64,000 nt of DNA from Endothia cerciana. Its lineage: Eukaryota > Ascomycota > Sordariomycetes > Diaporthales > Cryphonectriaceae. The stretch is taken from contig JALRMH010000018.1 of assembly GCA_026119935.1 (NCBI GenBank), forward strand, positions 648,596-712,595, read 5' to 3'. The position numbers and the translations under genes were made by a program. Below the pieces are notes generated by a model. It was not told where the DNA came from. It did not search any database and saw nothing but the letters and a program-made list of their open reading frames with translations. Below, in pieces: positions 11,608 through 23,300 of this stretch (within the stretch, counting starts at the first letter, position 1; every line of letters begins with the position of its first letter).

Positions 11608-13203
11608 TCACCGATACAGCACCGTCAGATCATACGTCGGCGCAGGAAAACTCTTCAACTTCTCCATGATCTCCCCATCCGTCATATTCATCTCCGTGAC
11701 GATCTGATCAAAGTTGTGCATCCCGTCCATATACTTCTGCAGCGGATCACCGCCGCCCCTGTTAGCCTCCAACGGCTTGCTCTGCCCCGTCACCAGTGAC
11801 GCCAGGTATTGCTTGCTGACGACATATTTGTGAACCCGGTACAACAGCCCCTTGATGACCCCGAACTGCACGAGCCGCCGCACATCCACGTACCGCAGGA
11901 CGTCGAAGCCAGCATCCATGTGCAGCCGGAGCCACTCGGCCACCGTGCGCCCGACGCAGAAGGCCGTCATGAGCTTGATGAGCTGGTAGTTGCTGACGCG
12001 CTGCCCGGAGGACATGATGCACACGTAGTTGGCGCACTCGTCGACAATCCCGAGGCCACCCCCTCCCGAGGCGGCGCCCCCGCTGGCCCCCGAGCCCGGG
12101 GCACCGGGGCCTCCGGCGCTGTCCTCGTCGTCGGCGGCGGCGGTGTTCGTCGTGTAGTAGCCGTCGCTGCTCGCGTTTGCCACGAACTCGTGGATACCGG
12201 GGCGCGGCGCGTAGCACGACCCGAAGAAGAACATGTCCAGGAGCAGGATGGTATCGTAGTACAGCAGGTGCCGCAGCGCGAGCTTGGTCAGGTCCAGGGA
12301 GACGTCCGCGGCGAACGCGATGCGCCGCACGTCGCTGACGCCGTCGATGTGTCCGATGACCTTCTGCAGTGTCAAGTCCCAGGTCGGGTCGACGACGTCG
12401 GCGAACTTCATCTTGGCCACGGGGACGTGCCAGCCCTTTACCTCGGGGGGTGTGCGGTGGTGCGGGAAGAGCTTCATGTTGATCGTGTTTGCGTCGTCTG
12501 TGAGAGACGTGTGAGCCTTTATGAAAGGGGGGGACGGCGATGGCGGTGGCGACCAGGAGGCGGGCAGGGGATGACGGGACTCACCGACGGGTATCATGCA
12601 CTCCCCATAATTGTTCAGGTCCTCCTTGATAATCTCCAACAAGCTCTCGATCGGCCTCCTCGCCCCCTCGCCGGCGCCCTCCCCATCTCGGCTCAGATAC
12701 TCGTTCTGCTGCTCCATCTCGGCAAACGTCACCGCCAGCCGCCTCACCACGCGCTCGTAGTGGATCTGGTCCCCGTCGTCCGCCTCGACGACGAGGCCGA
12801 AGTTGAAGATGAACTCGTTCCGCTGGTACTTTGGGTGGGCGATCGCGACGGGGAACCCGAGGATCGAGTACTTTGAGTCCGGGTCACTGACGGCGATGTA
12901 GCGGTTGAAGAAGCCTTTGCGTGGGATGATGTACTCCTGTAGCACGTCGAAGTCGAAGAGGCTGGGTTTCCTCTGCGAGGAGGGGTCCAGGGGCACGATG
13001 CAGCCCGGGGGGGACTGGGCTACTATCTTGGTGCCTGGCGATGACATTAGCGTTTGCACGCGAGAGGATGTATGAGGTGGAGCGCCCTCGGCATGAGGGA
13101 GACAACATCGAGGTTGCTTCAGCTCTAGCGCAAAGACGAGTAGTGGATATCGTGTCTCACCTTCCTGAGGGAAGAATCTGGCGTAGAATATGCCCTGAAT
13201 CAT
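11608..13203 (-). CDS. npr2: Nitrogen permease regulator 2 (Npr2, SEACIT/GATOR1 subunit)
   Basis: Subunit of the SEACIT (GATOR1) complex, which with Npr3 and Iml1 inhibits TORC1 at the vacuole when amino acids or nitrogen are scarce. Three exons: 13161-13203, 12585-13034 and 11608-12497, giving 460 residues. It opens with MIQGIFYARFFPQEG and reads across the first junction into TKIVAQSPPGCIV. Family blocks visible include FDFDVLQEYIIPRK, YSILGFPV, the longin-like FIFNFGLVVE, WDLTLQKVIGHIDGV and LLLDMFFFGSCYAP, and the C-terminal KYVVSKQYL region. A Gly/Ser/Ala-rich low-complexity insert near 12060-12130 is typical of fungal versions. Both introns (126 and 87 nt) are multiples of three without stops, so the whole span is one open frame, but the intron translations are low-complexity and interrupt conserved text. 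It converges on the TyrRS gene, 234 bp apart. Confidence 0.93.
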   Translation of the reverse strand: MIQGIFYARFFPQEGETRYPLLVFALELKQPRCCLPHAEGAPPHTSSRVQTLMSSPGTKIVAQSPPGCIVPLDPSSQRKPSLFDFDVLQEYIIPRKGFFNRYIAVSDPDSKYSILGFPVAIAHPKYQRNEFIFNFGLVVEADDGDQIHYERVVRRLAVTFAEMEQQNEYLSRDGEGAGEGARRPIESLLEIIKEDLNNYGECMIPVGESRHPLPASWSPPPSPSPPFIKAHTSLTDDANTINMKLFPHHRTPPEVKGWHVPVAKMKFADVVDPTWDLTLQKVIGHIDGVSDVRRIAFAADVSLDLTKLALRHLLYYDTILLLDMFFFGSCYAPRPGIHEFVANASSDGYYTTNTAAADDEDSAGGPGAPGSGASGGAASGGGGLGIVDECANYVCIMSSGQRVSNYQLIKLMTAFCVGRTVAEWLRLHMDAGFDVLRYVDVRRLVQFGVIKGLLYRVHKYVVSKQYLASLVTGQSKPLEANRGGGDPLQKYMDGMHNFDQIVTEMNMTDGEIMEKLKSFPAPTYDLTVLYR

Positions 13204-13862
13204 CGTGCCGGCTTGCTCTTGATCATCATGAGAAACGGAAGGATATCATCTCGCGACAATCGCCACAACGGTCACTATTCCAAAACTAAATCACTCTCAT
13301 GCCACACACAGTGAATTTACATATTCGCACAATGCGATGTGCTGTCGTGCATTCTGCTTTGGATTGTAGACAGCATCTTGGAAGGCAAAACCAGCGGGAC
13401 GTTCGCAGCCTTGGTCTGCGATGATCAATGGAATGGTTGTTGATCTGATTAGTCAGCCAGTCTCAGCGGCGGCTCGGCACATCGTCAAGGGAGAGCCGGC
13501 CACCCAAAGATGCGATGATGAGGCTGCCGTCTTCTTTTGAATTCCACTGGGACTACCTGTACTGTAAGCTTGTGGCCCCTAACCTGATGTCCATTACTTT
13601 CGACCCAACCAATCCTATATTTAGCGATCATCACCGAGGCAACCTGTCTCCTGCTCTCGCAACCACAAAGGCTGGGTCAAATCGATCCTCAAAATCCGTC
13701 TTCCCGGCCTTTCATGCTGCTGTTAGGTTCAAATGTGCTGGTGTGCCCTGCTCAGAGAGCTAGAGATCGAGAATCCCATGCGTCCTAAATACTGCGCTTC
13801 TGAGCAGTGTTGTATCTAAGGAGTAAATACCGAGCTGATTCTTGTTTTGTATCTGAACACCC
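13204..13862. other. NPR2 upstream region and DSK2 downstream region
   Basis: Both flanking genes run on the minus strand, so this stretch should carry the NPR2 promoter and the DSK2 3' UTR and terminator. No open frame here resembles a protein. Confidence 0.4.
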
Positions 13863-15194
13863 TCAGCCTCCCAAAAGGAAATTGACGGCACCCTGCACGT
13901 TGCCACCGCTACGTCTCAAAGCAGCCACGTTCTGGTCGAAGTCATAGAAGCCCATCTCGTTCAACTGGCGGAGCTGGTCGGCATAGCGCTCCTCGGGTGG
14001 CCGGTTGTCCGCAGGGGCGGCTGGCTCGCCCATGCCACCTCCTCCCATCATCTGCATGAACTGTTGCATCATCTCGGGTGTGAGGCCAAGTGGATTGGTC
14101 GGTCCGCCCTGCAGCATGCCGTAAAGACCGCCAGTCTGCCCTGCGGGAGTCGAGCCCGGGGTCGCAGAAGCGTCGCGCTGAGCAGCGTTGTCGCCGGGAG
14201 GTGTCTGACCGGCTGCTGGCTGAGCTGCGGGTGGTGCGCCCAAGGGGTTTATAAGAGCCACGAATGGGTTTTCCCCAGCTCGCCCACCCTGTGCGGGTGG
14301 GACACCGAACATGCCGGGGAAGCCGAAGGGGTTTGGTTGGTTTTGTGCATTGCTGCCCCTCCCAGCACCTGCGGCCGGGGCATCAGCCGGTGTTGTGTCG
14401 GTCGCGCCTGGCGCTGGGAAAGCCTCTGCGACGCCGCCTGCGCCGAAAGCCCGGCGCATCTGAGCAGCTTGTCGAAGCAGTTCCGGGTTGCTGAGGATCT
14501 GGCGGAACATAGGGGACTGGAGCACGTGGCGGGCGTGGGGGTTGTCGCGTAGCATGGGGTTTTGTTGAATCATGAAGTCGATCATCTGGGGGTTACTGAG
14601 GGCCTCGGTCATAGCCTGGGCGACGTTTGGGTTGGACAGCAACTCGGCCATCTGGTCCTCGCTCGGTGGAGCGCCCATCTGAAAGGGAAGCAAGTTGTCA
14701 GTACGAGGACCAAAGAGAGGCACAGATGGCACAGCACCCGAGGGGATATAACTTACACCTCCGTCAGCGCCGAAGAGGTTGGCGCTAGGAAGGTTGGCAT
14801 GACCGGCGAAGCGAGCACCGGTCAGGCCGGCCAGAATGTTGTCCGCAGAGGTGCCAGCTGCCATATTGCTCGGGATGGCCTGAGGCACAGGTTGTGATGC
14901 GGTGCTGCTGGGGCCAGGCGTTGGGTTGCTGGCGGCGCTCTTGACGAGGTGGATGGTGTTGCCCGGCTTCACCTTGTAGGAGGCCAATGTTTCCTCGTTC
15001 TTCATGACCCGTCCAGAGTAGATGAGGCGCTGGCGCTCGACGGGAATGTTCTCGAACTCCTCCGTGGCAAGCTTGTTCTTGAGGTCCATGATGGTGGCGG
15101 ACTCGGCCATGGTGATGCTGTGGTTCTTGTCGCCTGAGGCCTTGACCTTGAAGGAGATCTGGGCATCGCTGGCCCCCTCTGTGTTGTCTGCCAT
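13863..15194 (-). CDS. dsk2: Ubiquilin/Dsk2 UBL-UBA shuttle protein
   Basis: Carries polyubiquitinated proteins to the proteasome. Two exons, 14757-15194 and 13863-14678, giving 417 residues. The N-terminal ubiquitin-like domain (about residues 10-80) shows ISFKVKASGDKNHSIT, ERQRLIYSGRVMKNEETL and NTIHLVKS. The middle has STI1-type repeats (MAELLSNPNVAQAMTEAL and DFMIQQNPMLRDNP) and long Pro/Gly/Ala/Asn-rich linkers with NPFGFPGMFG and QQFMQMMGGGG. The C-terminal UBA domain has EERYADQLRQLNEMGFYDF and ends in VNFLLGG. The ATG at 15194 is chosen because it starts 14 residues before the UBL; in-frame upstream codons look like leader. The intron (donor GTAAGT, 78 nt) is also in frame and stop-free. 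Confidence 0.94.
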   Translation of the reverse strand: MADNTEGASDAQISFKVKASGDKNHSITMAESATIMDLKNKLATEEFENIPVERQRLIYSGRVMKNEETLASYKVKPGNTIHLVKSAASNPTPGPSSTASQPVPQAIPSNMAAGTSADNILAGLTGARFAGHANLPSANLFGADGGVSYIPSGAVPSVPLFGPRTDNLLPFQMGAPPSEDQMAELLSNPNVAQAMTEALSNPQMIDFMIQQNPMLRDNPHARHVLQSPMFRQILSNPELLRQAAQMRRAFGAGGVAEAFPAPGATDTTPADAPAAGAGRGSNAQNQPNPFGFPGMFGVPPAQGGRAGENPFVALINPLGAPPAAQPAAGQTPPGDNAAQRDASATPGSTPAGQTGGLYGMLQGGPTNPLGLTPEMMQQFMQMMGGGGMGEPAAPADNRPPEERYADQLRQLNEMGFYDFDQNVAALRRSGGNVQGAVNFLLGG

Positions 15195-16080
15195 ATCTGC
15201 TGGTGTTGAGATGGCTGTCCTGTGAAGGGGTGGGTGCTCGTGACGTCGTGAATATGGCGAAGGTGGGAACTGGTCAAGCTGTCGGCGGGGTAGCAGTGCC
15301 CAAGGGAAACAGGTGGGCGGGGTCTCTTGAGCCGGCGGCACCCTAGAGGATCGAAGCAGCTCTCAGAAGGCTCAAAACAAGGGAAGGGCGGAGGAACAAG
15401 CACACTGACGATACCAAGTATCTCAGCGCGGCCGGGGAATTTGGAGGAGTTGGGTAAGAACGAGTTGCTCAGGCACAGGGAGCAGGCGGGTGCAAGGAGT
15501 TAAGGTCAGTTGATAAGCGCAGAGGCCGCGGCTTCGTTTGTGACCTTTCCCTTAGCGGTTCCATTTACATTACAGCGCCACACCTTTTGAGGACAGGGGG
15601 TTTCGGAAGGGCACAGTAGCATCGAAACCAGGCCCCCACCGCGTAATCACTGCGGGAGCGGGTCGACCCTCGAAATCCAACGAATTCCATAGGTCATACC
15701 GTAGATACAGTTTCCGTAGTCAAGCATTACCACATGCACCTTGGCGAGGCAGGTGGGCTTTGGAATCTGCTCAGACTGCGAGAGCATCTGCTATCTATCA
15801 TGACATCTTGTTCTATGGCCGTTGACATCTAAACAAACGACTGCCGTTGGGACTCTCGTTTCCATGACGGTCCATCAGATTCCACGCTTCGCTTAGGGGC
15901 CCCCAAGCCCTCTGCAAGCCCAACAATCAATCACCGGCTGACCCGCTCACTCAAGCATCGGCAGGGACTGGTCCAACGCTGTATGGCGCTGCCGCTCACG
16001 ATTGCTTTTGCGACTGCAGAGCCAGGGGTATCGGCTTTGCTAGCACCTTGGCACACCTCATATGCCTAGACGTGACGGGA

Positions 16081-16115
<35 letters not shown>

Positions 16116-16131
16116 TGTGTGAAAATTGCGC
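15195..16131. other. DSK2 promoter/leader and THG1 downstream region
   Basis: Minus-strand DSK2 promoter on the left and the THG1 3' side on the right. A composite CT/GT microsatellite lies at 16081-16121, a few bases past the THG1 stop codon and so probably in its 3' UTR. No protein-coding potential recognised. Confidence 0.4.
16081..16121. repeat. Composite (CT)n(GT)n microsatellite
   Basis: Nine CT-type dinucleotides switch directly to about eleven GT dinucleotides. It starts 11 bp beyond the THG1 stop codon (minus strand) and is therefore likely transcribed. Confidence 0.9.
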
Positions 16132-17387
16132 TCACACCTCCTTTGGGATCTTGCCCGGCTTGCCTGACAATATCCACGGCCGCTTGTCCCAGAACTCATC
16201 TTTAATAATGTCCAGGTATTCTATCACGACCTTGGCCTTGGCGCGCTTCTTCTTCTCCTTTTCAGCTTGAGTCCTCGATTGCTCAGTTGGCTCACCTAGG
16301 TTGTCTGCCTCCTCGGCTGCGTTGTGGTTCCCTGGCTCGACAAGTTCGTACTACAGTACGTCAGCAGCTGCCTAGTCGAGGCGTTATGTGAAACCTACGT
16401 CTCTGAAGATGACGCTACCCTTCTTATATATCTCCGGCTCATTGTTGTAGTTGATGCCGAACTTTGAGAAGAGGAGCTCGTTCTTGTCGCTTGAGACAGT
16501 TCCCTATTGCAGACTCAGCATCACACAGAGACTCCGGCGCGTGCCCACGTACCATGAGAGCCTGTTCAGCTTGTTGATTATCCATGCCACCCTGTAGGAT
16601 CAAGGCCCAGAATGTCGTGTTGTAGAGATTGTTGATGTGGCCTGCTAATGTCAGTACGGATATCTAGACTTTGAGATGGATCGCACCTCACAGTCTGCTT
16701 GCCTCCAGCTCATATAATCCCGTAGGTTCGAGACAGAAGGATAGCACACCGCCCTGCCATCAAAGCTCGGAAGAGGCGGCGACAGAGGCCTGTCTGGGAA
16801 GTATTTGGACCAGAGAAAGATATAATAGGACGTGAACGTCGAGACGATGGTCGTTACCAGCTTGCTGCTGCATGTCAGGGCCCTGACGACTTTCCCGGAC
16901 TCCCAGGAAATATGAGGCTCACCTCTCCCTTCTCTCGAACAGTTTGCAAGTCTTGTGGAAGACGAAGCTGTCGTACAATCAGGACAACGCTCTCCCGAGT
17001 CAAGGAGGACACAGCGCACCTGTACTCATCACTAATCCCGTAAGCCATGACCAGCTCGGGCAACTCTGTCATGACAAGCTTTGCAGCCTCATTCATGAGG
17101 TCTAATGCTGCTCTGTCGTTGGGCTTCTCGAACGAGTACTTATTTGCAAACCTAACGTTTTGGTGTTTTTTTTTTAAATCAGCCTCTAGTGCATCTTCTC
17201 TGCGTTTACAACGGTATGTCCTACTTTGTGAAGCCACGCCCGTCAATCCTGACCACGATCCATGTGTTTGGCAGGAGGTTGTCTGGCTGCTCAAATTGCT
17301 TTACATACTCCCACCTGCGCGCCGGTGAGTCAGATGATATTCTTCTCCCTGGCTGGGATAAGACGAGGCGCACTTGGAATTCGCCAT
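16132..17387 (-). CDS. thg1: tRNA-His guanylyltransferase Thg1
   Basis: Adds the essential G-1 to the 5' end of tRNA-His by 3'-5' polymerisation. I resolve eight exons: 17374-17387, 17225-17314, 17020-17151, 16923-16967, 16692-16867, 16553-16641, 16399-16503 and 16132-16350. They sum to 870 nt, exactly 289 codons plus stop. The first coding exon is only 14 nt (MANSK) and splices to [18 protein letters not shown]. Catalytic blocks are present: [12 protein letters not shown] (first metal-binding Asp), [27 protein letters not shown] (SDE carboxylates), [38 protein letters not shown] and [11 protein letters not shown]. The C terminus is Lys-rich and ends in a [10 protein letters not shown] tail. 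The assignment rests on near-continuous family similarity; only the sizes of the small exons are reconstructed by eye. It is divergent from SWD1. Confidence 0.93.
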
Positions 17388-17844
17388 ATTGGACGTTAGG
17401 GAGCTGCTTTTCGGCGCTCCTCGCAATTGCGCTCGCTATTCGTAGAGAGCGTAATGACCTGAGCGACCGCCGTGTGAGCATTAGGAGGTTGTGGGCACGA
17501 AGCGTTTGGTCCTCTCCCTCTGGGAAAAGAAACAGAATTCCGTGCTGGTTGGTATTCTTATTCTGCAGGCTGCAGTGGGGTCAGTTTGTGACTGCTACCC
17601 CTGCCTTCCCCCACGGTTTCGGTGGCGTGGGGTGGGGTAACCGTCCCTTGCCGCGAAGAATCAGCGTCGCACTGATCCACTCCAACCGCTAGGAAGCTTT
17701 CAGCCCTGCAGATCGGTCTGTCTGGTTGCATGTGCTTCCAAAGCATTGGAAGCCGGCGGCAGGATAATCATCGCATCTAATGGGCCCTCCACCTCTCACT
17801 TACAGACTCCAGCCCCTCAGACGGGCACAAAAGAACCCAGGAAG
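17388..17844. promoter_or_regulatory. Divergent promoter of THG1 and SWD1
   Basis: 457 bp separate the two start codons, which point away from each other. It contains a G-rich patch (about 17620-17645) but no motif I can assign with confidence. Confidence 0.4.
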
Positions 17845-19309
17845 ATGAATCTCTTACTCTCAGATGATTATCTCCTCCAGGACTACCCTGAAAATATCAC
17901 CAACACGATCCGGTCTGGCCACGCGACATGCCTGCGCTTCAACCGCAAGGGCGACTACCTCGCCTCCGGGCGCATCGACGGCACCGTCGTCATATGGGAT
18001 CTGGACACCATGGGTGTCGCGCGCAAGCTCAGGGGTCATTCCAAGAGCATATCCTCCCTGAGTTGGTCAAGATGTGGGCGGTATCTGTTGTCGGCGTGCC
18101 AGGGGTGGAAGGCCATCCTCTGGGACTTGCAGGACGGGAAGAGGTACCGTGAGGTGCGGTTCAAGGCGCCGGTGTACATAGCAGAGTTGCACCCTTGGAA
18201 CCAGTGAGTCCGCTCTGCTGTGGATAGCAAGGTTGCGACGAAGAGGCTGATCCCGGGCGCGCAGCCGCCAATTTGTGGTATCCCTCTACGAAGACCAACC
18301 CATTCTCGTCGACATCACCGGCACCATCGCGCAGAAGCACATCCTCCCCTCCGCGCCGAGACGCGTCACTGTGGAAGACGACGCGGAGAAGAAGGCAAAG
18401 CAGGAGAAGGACGACGCGCGCCACATGACAACGGTCGCGATCTACACTACCGCGGGCGATCACATTCTCGCCGGCACAAACAAGGGCAAACTCAACATCA
18501 TCGACACACAGACGCACGAGATAATATACACGCACCCACGGGTCTGCAGCGGCGTGGTGACGACGTTGAAGCTTACCCGCTCGGGCAGGGAGCTCCTCGT
18601 CAATGGGCAGGACAAGATCATCAAGACGTTCGTGGTGCCGGACCTCTCGGCGGAGAACCTCGACCCGGACACGATACAGCTGACCATTGAGCACAAGTTC
18701 GAGGATGTGGTCAACAGGTGCTCGTGGAACCACGTCACGTTCAGCTGCACGGGCGAGTACGTGGTCGCGTCCACGTACAATAATCACGAGCTGTACATCT
18801 GGGAGCGCGGACACGGCAGCCTGGTGCGCATGCTGGAGGGGCCGAAAGAGGAGCAGGGCGTCATAGAGTGGCACCCATCCAAGGCCCTGCTTGCTGCGTG
18901 CGGGCTGGAAACGGGACGCATCAATATCTGGTCTGTGACGAGCCCGCAACGGTGGTCGGCCCTGGCTCCGGACTTCGTCGAGGTGGAAGAGAACGTGGAG
19001 TATATGGAGAGGGAGGATGAGTTCGACATACATCCGCAGGAGGAAATCAAGAAGAGGCGGCTAGATCAAGAGGATGAGGCTGTCGATGTGGTCACGATGA
19101 GCCATGCGGGTGTAGAGCCGCCCGGTGGTTTCCAGATGCCTATCCTGTTCAACCTGGGAGACTCAGACAGCGAGGAGGAGTTTGTGGCTGTCTCCACTGG
19201 CACGATGAGAAGGAGAAGTGCCGGCGAGGATGGCGACGGCGAGGCTACAGGCGCGGAGGAGAAGGGCGGCAGGAAGACAGGCACGAGGACTAGGACCAAG
19301 AAGAAGTGA
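17845..19309 (+). CDS. swd1: COMPASS (Set1) complex WD40 subunit Swd1 / RbBP5 homologue
   Basis: WD-repeat subunit of the Set1/COMPASS histone H3K4 methyltransferase, homologous to human RbBP5. Two exons, 17845-18203 and 18265-19309, give 467 residues. It begins MNLLLSDDYLLQDYPENI, followed by WD40 repeats ending in typical dipeptides (TVVIWDLDTMG, AILWDLQDG, LYIWERGHG, RINIWSV). Across the splice it reads HPWNHRQFVVSLYEDQP, a block well conserved in this family. The C-terminal tail is acidic then basic (DEFDIHPQEEIKKRR, later an Arg/Lys-rich end), as in fungal Swd1, and is probably nuclear-localising. In-frame codons back to 17746 exist but are not family-like, so the ATG at 17845 is preferred. 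Confidence 0.92.
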
Positions 19310-20308
19310 ATCAGCTCAAGGGTATGACTGAGCACAAGATGACATATTATACTTGCTCGCAATGAAGGCTCACACTGGTATCTTTGGGATACCCGTCATG
19401 TTCGTGCTCCAGTGCTCAGCAGTCGGACTCGTGTGTAAGTTGGCCGTGGTTGAGTCACGGCCAAAACGCTGCAGAAATATCCACAGCTTCTATTGCCACA
19501 GGTGGAAAAGAAATCGCTGCTGTGAAGGTGTGGACGTCTGCAGCACATCATCACAATGGTGCGGAAATGAGAACAATAGAGGAGAGGTTCCAGAAAAATC
19601 AGAGAATAAATAGAACTTTAGACAGTAGAGTAGAGATACTATGCAGGTACTTCTTCCTGCAAGTCAGCTCTGCCAGGCTGTGGTGGCAACTATCAGGCTG
19701 ACAGGGTGCCTGCAAGTAGTATGACCTTACGTCAGCCACTCAACTTTCCAGGGCCATTCACTTCCGCCGCACGGGCCACCCTGAGCAGCTGGCCGCGCTT
19801 GTTGGCGTACATCTCACGCCTCTCGATTTTCCCAACTCGCCGCCATGTTTCAACCTCTGAACGCCTTCCACCCACCTCCACAGCGCGTGTCGGAAACCGC
19901 GCACCACGATCAAGGCTCCTTTCCGACACAGAACCTGAAGAAGGCGATTGAGGCGATTGACTTGACGTACTTTTGAGACGACCGCGACACTGGACGAGTT
20001 GACGAGGGCGACGAGTCGGTCCACTGGGCCTGTGGGCGGCCTGGTTCGTGAACGCGGAGGATCGACCGATATTAATCCATCGAGCAGCCTCTGCGACGGC
20101 GTCTCTTATCGATCAAATCATTTTTCGAGCATTCATTTTCACATCGACTACGGTTTTCCGCTCCTCGGTCTGTTGGCACGAGGGGCTGTGGCGACCTCGA
20201 CTTATTTCACTGCGACATCACCATCTCCACGCACACTCGGCACCACCATCTTTAATCATCGAAATCAATCTCCTTTCCGATACACAAAGCCGTACATAGC
20301 CCGAGAAA
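19310..20308. promoter_or_regulatory. SWD1 3' region and RPB1 promoter
   Basis: Roughly the first 350 bp should hold the SWD1 3' UTR. The stretch from about 20060 to 20308 is pyrimidine-rich (many TC and CATC words), typical of strong fungal promoters and leaders, and ends in the start context AGAAAATGGCG. No TATA box is evident. Confidence 0.4.
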
Positions 20309-23300
20309 ATGGCGAATCTCTACTTTCCGCACTCGAGTGCGCCCGTCAAGACGATCCAGGAGATCCAGTTTGGACTCTTGTCGCCTGACGAGATCAAAAG
20401 CATGAGCGTGGCGCACATCCAGTATCCTGAGACGATGAACGCAGAGAAGACGCAGCCTCGCGAATTCGGCCTCAACGATCCCCGCCTTGGTTCTGTCGAC
20501 CGTCAGTTCAAGTGCAAGACCTGTACTGAGAACATGTCCGAGTGTCCTGGTCATTTCGGTCACATCGAGCTTGCCACACCTGTCTTCCACCCCGGCTTCC
20601 TCAACAAGACGAAGAAGATCCTAGAGGTGGTCTGCAACTTCTGCAGCAAGCCTCTGGCTGACAGGGTTGGTTTTGTCTGCCAAATACTGATGTCCTTCAG
20701 ATGCTGATGCTGATGCTTCCACTTCAGGAGGATCCAGACTTTGCCGCGGCCGTCGCGATCCGAGACCCCAAGACTCGGTTCAATCGTGTCTGGGAGGCCT
20801 GCAAGAAGAAGAAGAAGTGCGAGAACGCGAGTACCAGCAAGGCCAAGGACGAGGAGTTCGATCCCGACAATAAGCCCAAACAAGCCCCACACGACCACGG
20901 TGGTTGTGGCAACGAGCAGCCTCTGATCCGCAAGTACCCCCTCGAGCTGCGCCAGAGAATTCAACAGCAGAAGGAGGACGGCGGTTCTGCAAAGGATGTT
21001 GTCGAGAAGCCCATCACGCCCGAGAAGGTGCTTGAGATCTTCCGCAGGATCAGCGATGCGGATCTGGAAGACATGGGCTTGAACAAGGACTATGCGCGCC
21101 CCGAATGGCTGATTGTCACTGTCTTGCCGGTACCCCCCCCTCCCGTTCGTCCATCTATCAGCATGGATGGTACTGGTCAGGGTATCCGGAACGAGGACGA
21201 TTTGACATACAAGTTGGGCGACATCATTCGAGCAAACGGCAATGTCAAGCAGGCCAAGAACGAAGGCTCGCCGCAGCACATTATCAACGACTTCGAGCAG
21301 TTGCTGCAGTACCATGTTGCCACCTACATGGACAACGACATTGCTGGTACGCCGCGCGCACTGCAGAAGAGTGGTCGACCTGTCAAAGCCATCCGTGCCC
21401 GTCTCAAGGGTAAGGAGGGCCGTCTTCGTGGCAACTTGATGGGAAAACGAGTCGACTTCTCCGCACGTACTGTCATCACAGGTGATGCGAACATCTCTCT
21501 GGATGAGGTCGGTGTACCACGAAGCATTGCGAGAACCTTGACGTACCCGGAGACCGTCACCCCGTACAACATTGGCCGCCTTCATAAGCTTGTCGAGAAT
21601 GGCCCCAACGAGCACCCAGGTGCCAAGTATGTCATTCGGTCAGACGGTACCCGAATCGATCTGCGCCATCACAAGCGTGCGAGTCAAATCAATTTGGAGT
21701 ACGGCTGGAAGGTCGAGCGACACCTCATTGACGGGGACTATATTATCTTCAACCGTCAGCCCTCACTACATAAGGAGTCCATGATGGGTCACCGTGTCAG
21801 GGTTATGCCTTACTCCACTTTCCGCCTGAACCTGTCGGTCACTTCTCCCTACAATGCTGATTTCGACGGTGACGAGATGAATTTGCACGTCCCGCAGACT
21901 GAGGAGACACGTGCCGAGGTCCAGAACCTGTGTCTGGTGCCCCTGAATATCGTGTCACCACAGCGTAACTCCCCGTTGATGGGTATTGTTCAGGACTCGT
22001 TGGCTGGCGCCTACAAGATCTGTCGGCGTGATGTCTTCCTCACCAAGGAGCAGGTGATGAACCTCATGCTGTGGGTGGAGGACTGGGATGGCATCATACC
22101 AATTCCCGCGATTCTCAAGCCAACCCCGCGGTGGACCGGCAAACAGATCATTAGTATGATCATCCCCAAGGAAGTCAGTCTTACGATGGGTGGCAACGAC
22201 TTCCCCCTCAACGACGACACCCAGAGAATTGTCAATGGTGAACTAGTTTACGGTCTTCTTAACAAGAAGATCGTGGGCGCTTCCGCCGGCGGTATCATCC
22301 ACATTGCCTACAATGAGCTCGGTCCTAAAGCGGCTATGCACTTCCTGAATGCCTGCCAGCGAGTGGTCGCCTACTGGCTTCTGCACAACGGACACAGCAT
22401 CGGCATTGGTGATACGATCCCCGACAAGGATACCATCTTGAAGATTCAACAAGATATCAACGGGCAGAAGGACCTTGTGGCAACCATTGTCGCAGAGGCA
22501 ACGGCGAACACGCTCGAGCCGCTTCCCGGAATGAGCATTCGAGAGACATTCGAGAGCAAGGTCTCCAAGGAGTTGAACACTGCCCGTGACAAGGCAGGTA
22601 CGACGACGGAGAACTCTCTCAAGGACTTGAACAATGCTGTGACTATGTCTCGCTCTGGCTCCAAGGGTTCCTCCATCAACATTTCTCAGATGACAGCCCT
22701 TGTTGGTCAACAGGTTGTTGAAGGCAAGCGCATTCCGTTCGGATTTAAGTACAGGACGTTGCCGCACTTTACCAAGGATGACTACTCTCCCGAGGCTCGC
22801 GGGTTCGTCGAGAACTCTTACCTCCGTGGCCTGACCCCCACCGAGTTCTTCTTCCACGCTATGGCAGGTCGAGAGGGTTTGATTGATACAGCAGTCAAGA
22901 CTGCAGAAACTGGCTACATCCAGCGCCGACTCGTCAAGGCGCTTGAGGATGTGACCGCGAAGTATGACGGCACTGTTCGAAACTCGCTGAACGATATCAT
23001 CCAGTTTGTCTACGGTGAAGATGGTCTTGATGGTATGCACATCGAGAAGCAGAAAGTGGACTTCCTCGACATCTCGCATGCCAAGTTTGACGCCAGATAT
23101 AAAGTTGATCTGGATGACGCGAAGGGGCTGAGTGCCAATCTTGAGAACGGCAAGCTGCTGATCAGCGACCATGATGAACAAAAACTGCTTGATGCTGAGT
23201 ATGAGCAACTCGTCACCGACCGCGACGCCATTCGCAAGATCTTCCTGAGCAAGGGCAAAATCGAAACTCAGATGCAACTCCCTCTGAACATTGAGAGAAT

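Noticed and set aside
11809..12876. 355-codon open frame (+)
   Set aside because: Antisense shadow of NPR2, whose minus-strand translation matches the family.
18161..19033. 290-codon open frame (-)
   Set aside because: Antisense shadow of SWD1.
20560..21615. 351-codon open frame (-), and a 344-codon one at 22243-23277 (-)
   Set aside because: Antisense shadows of RPB1 exon 2 caused by codon bias.
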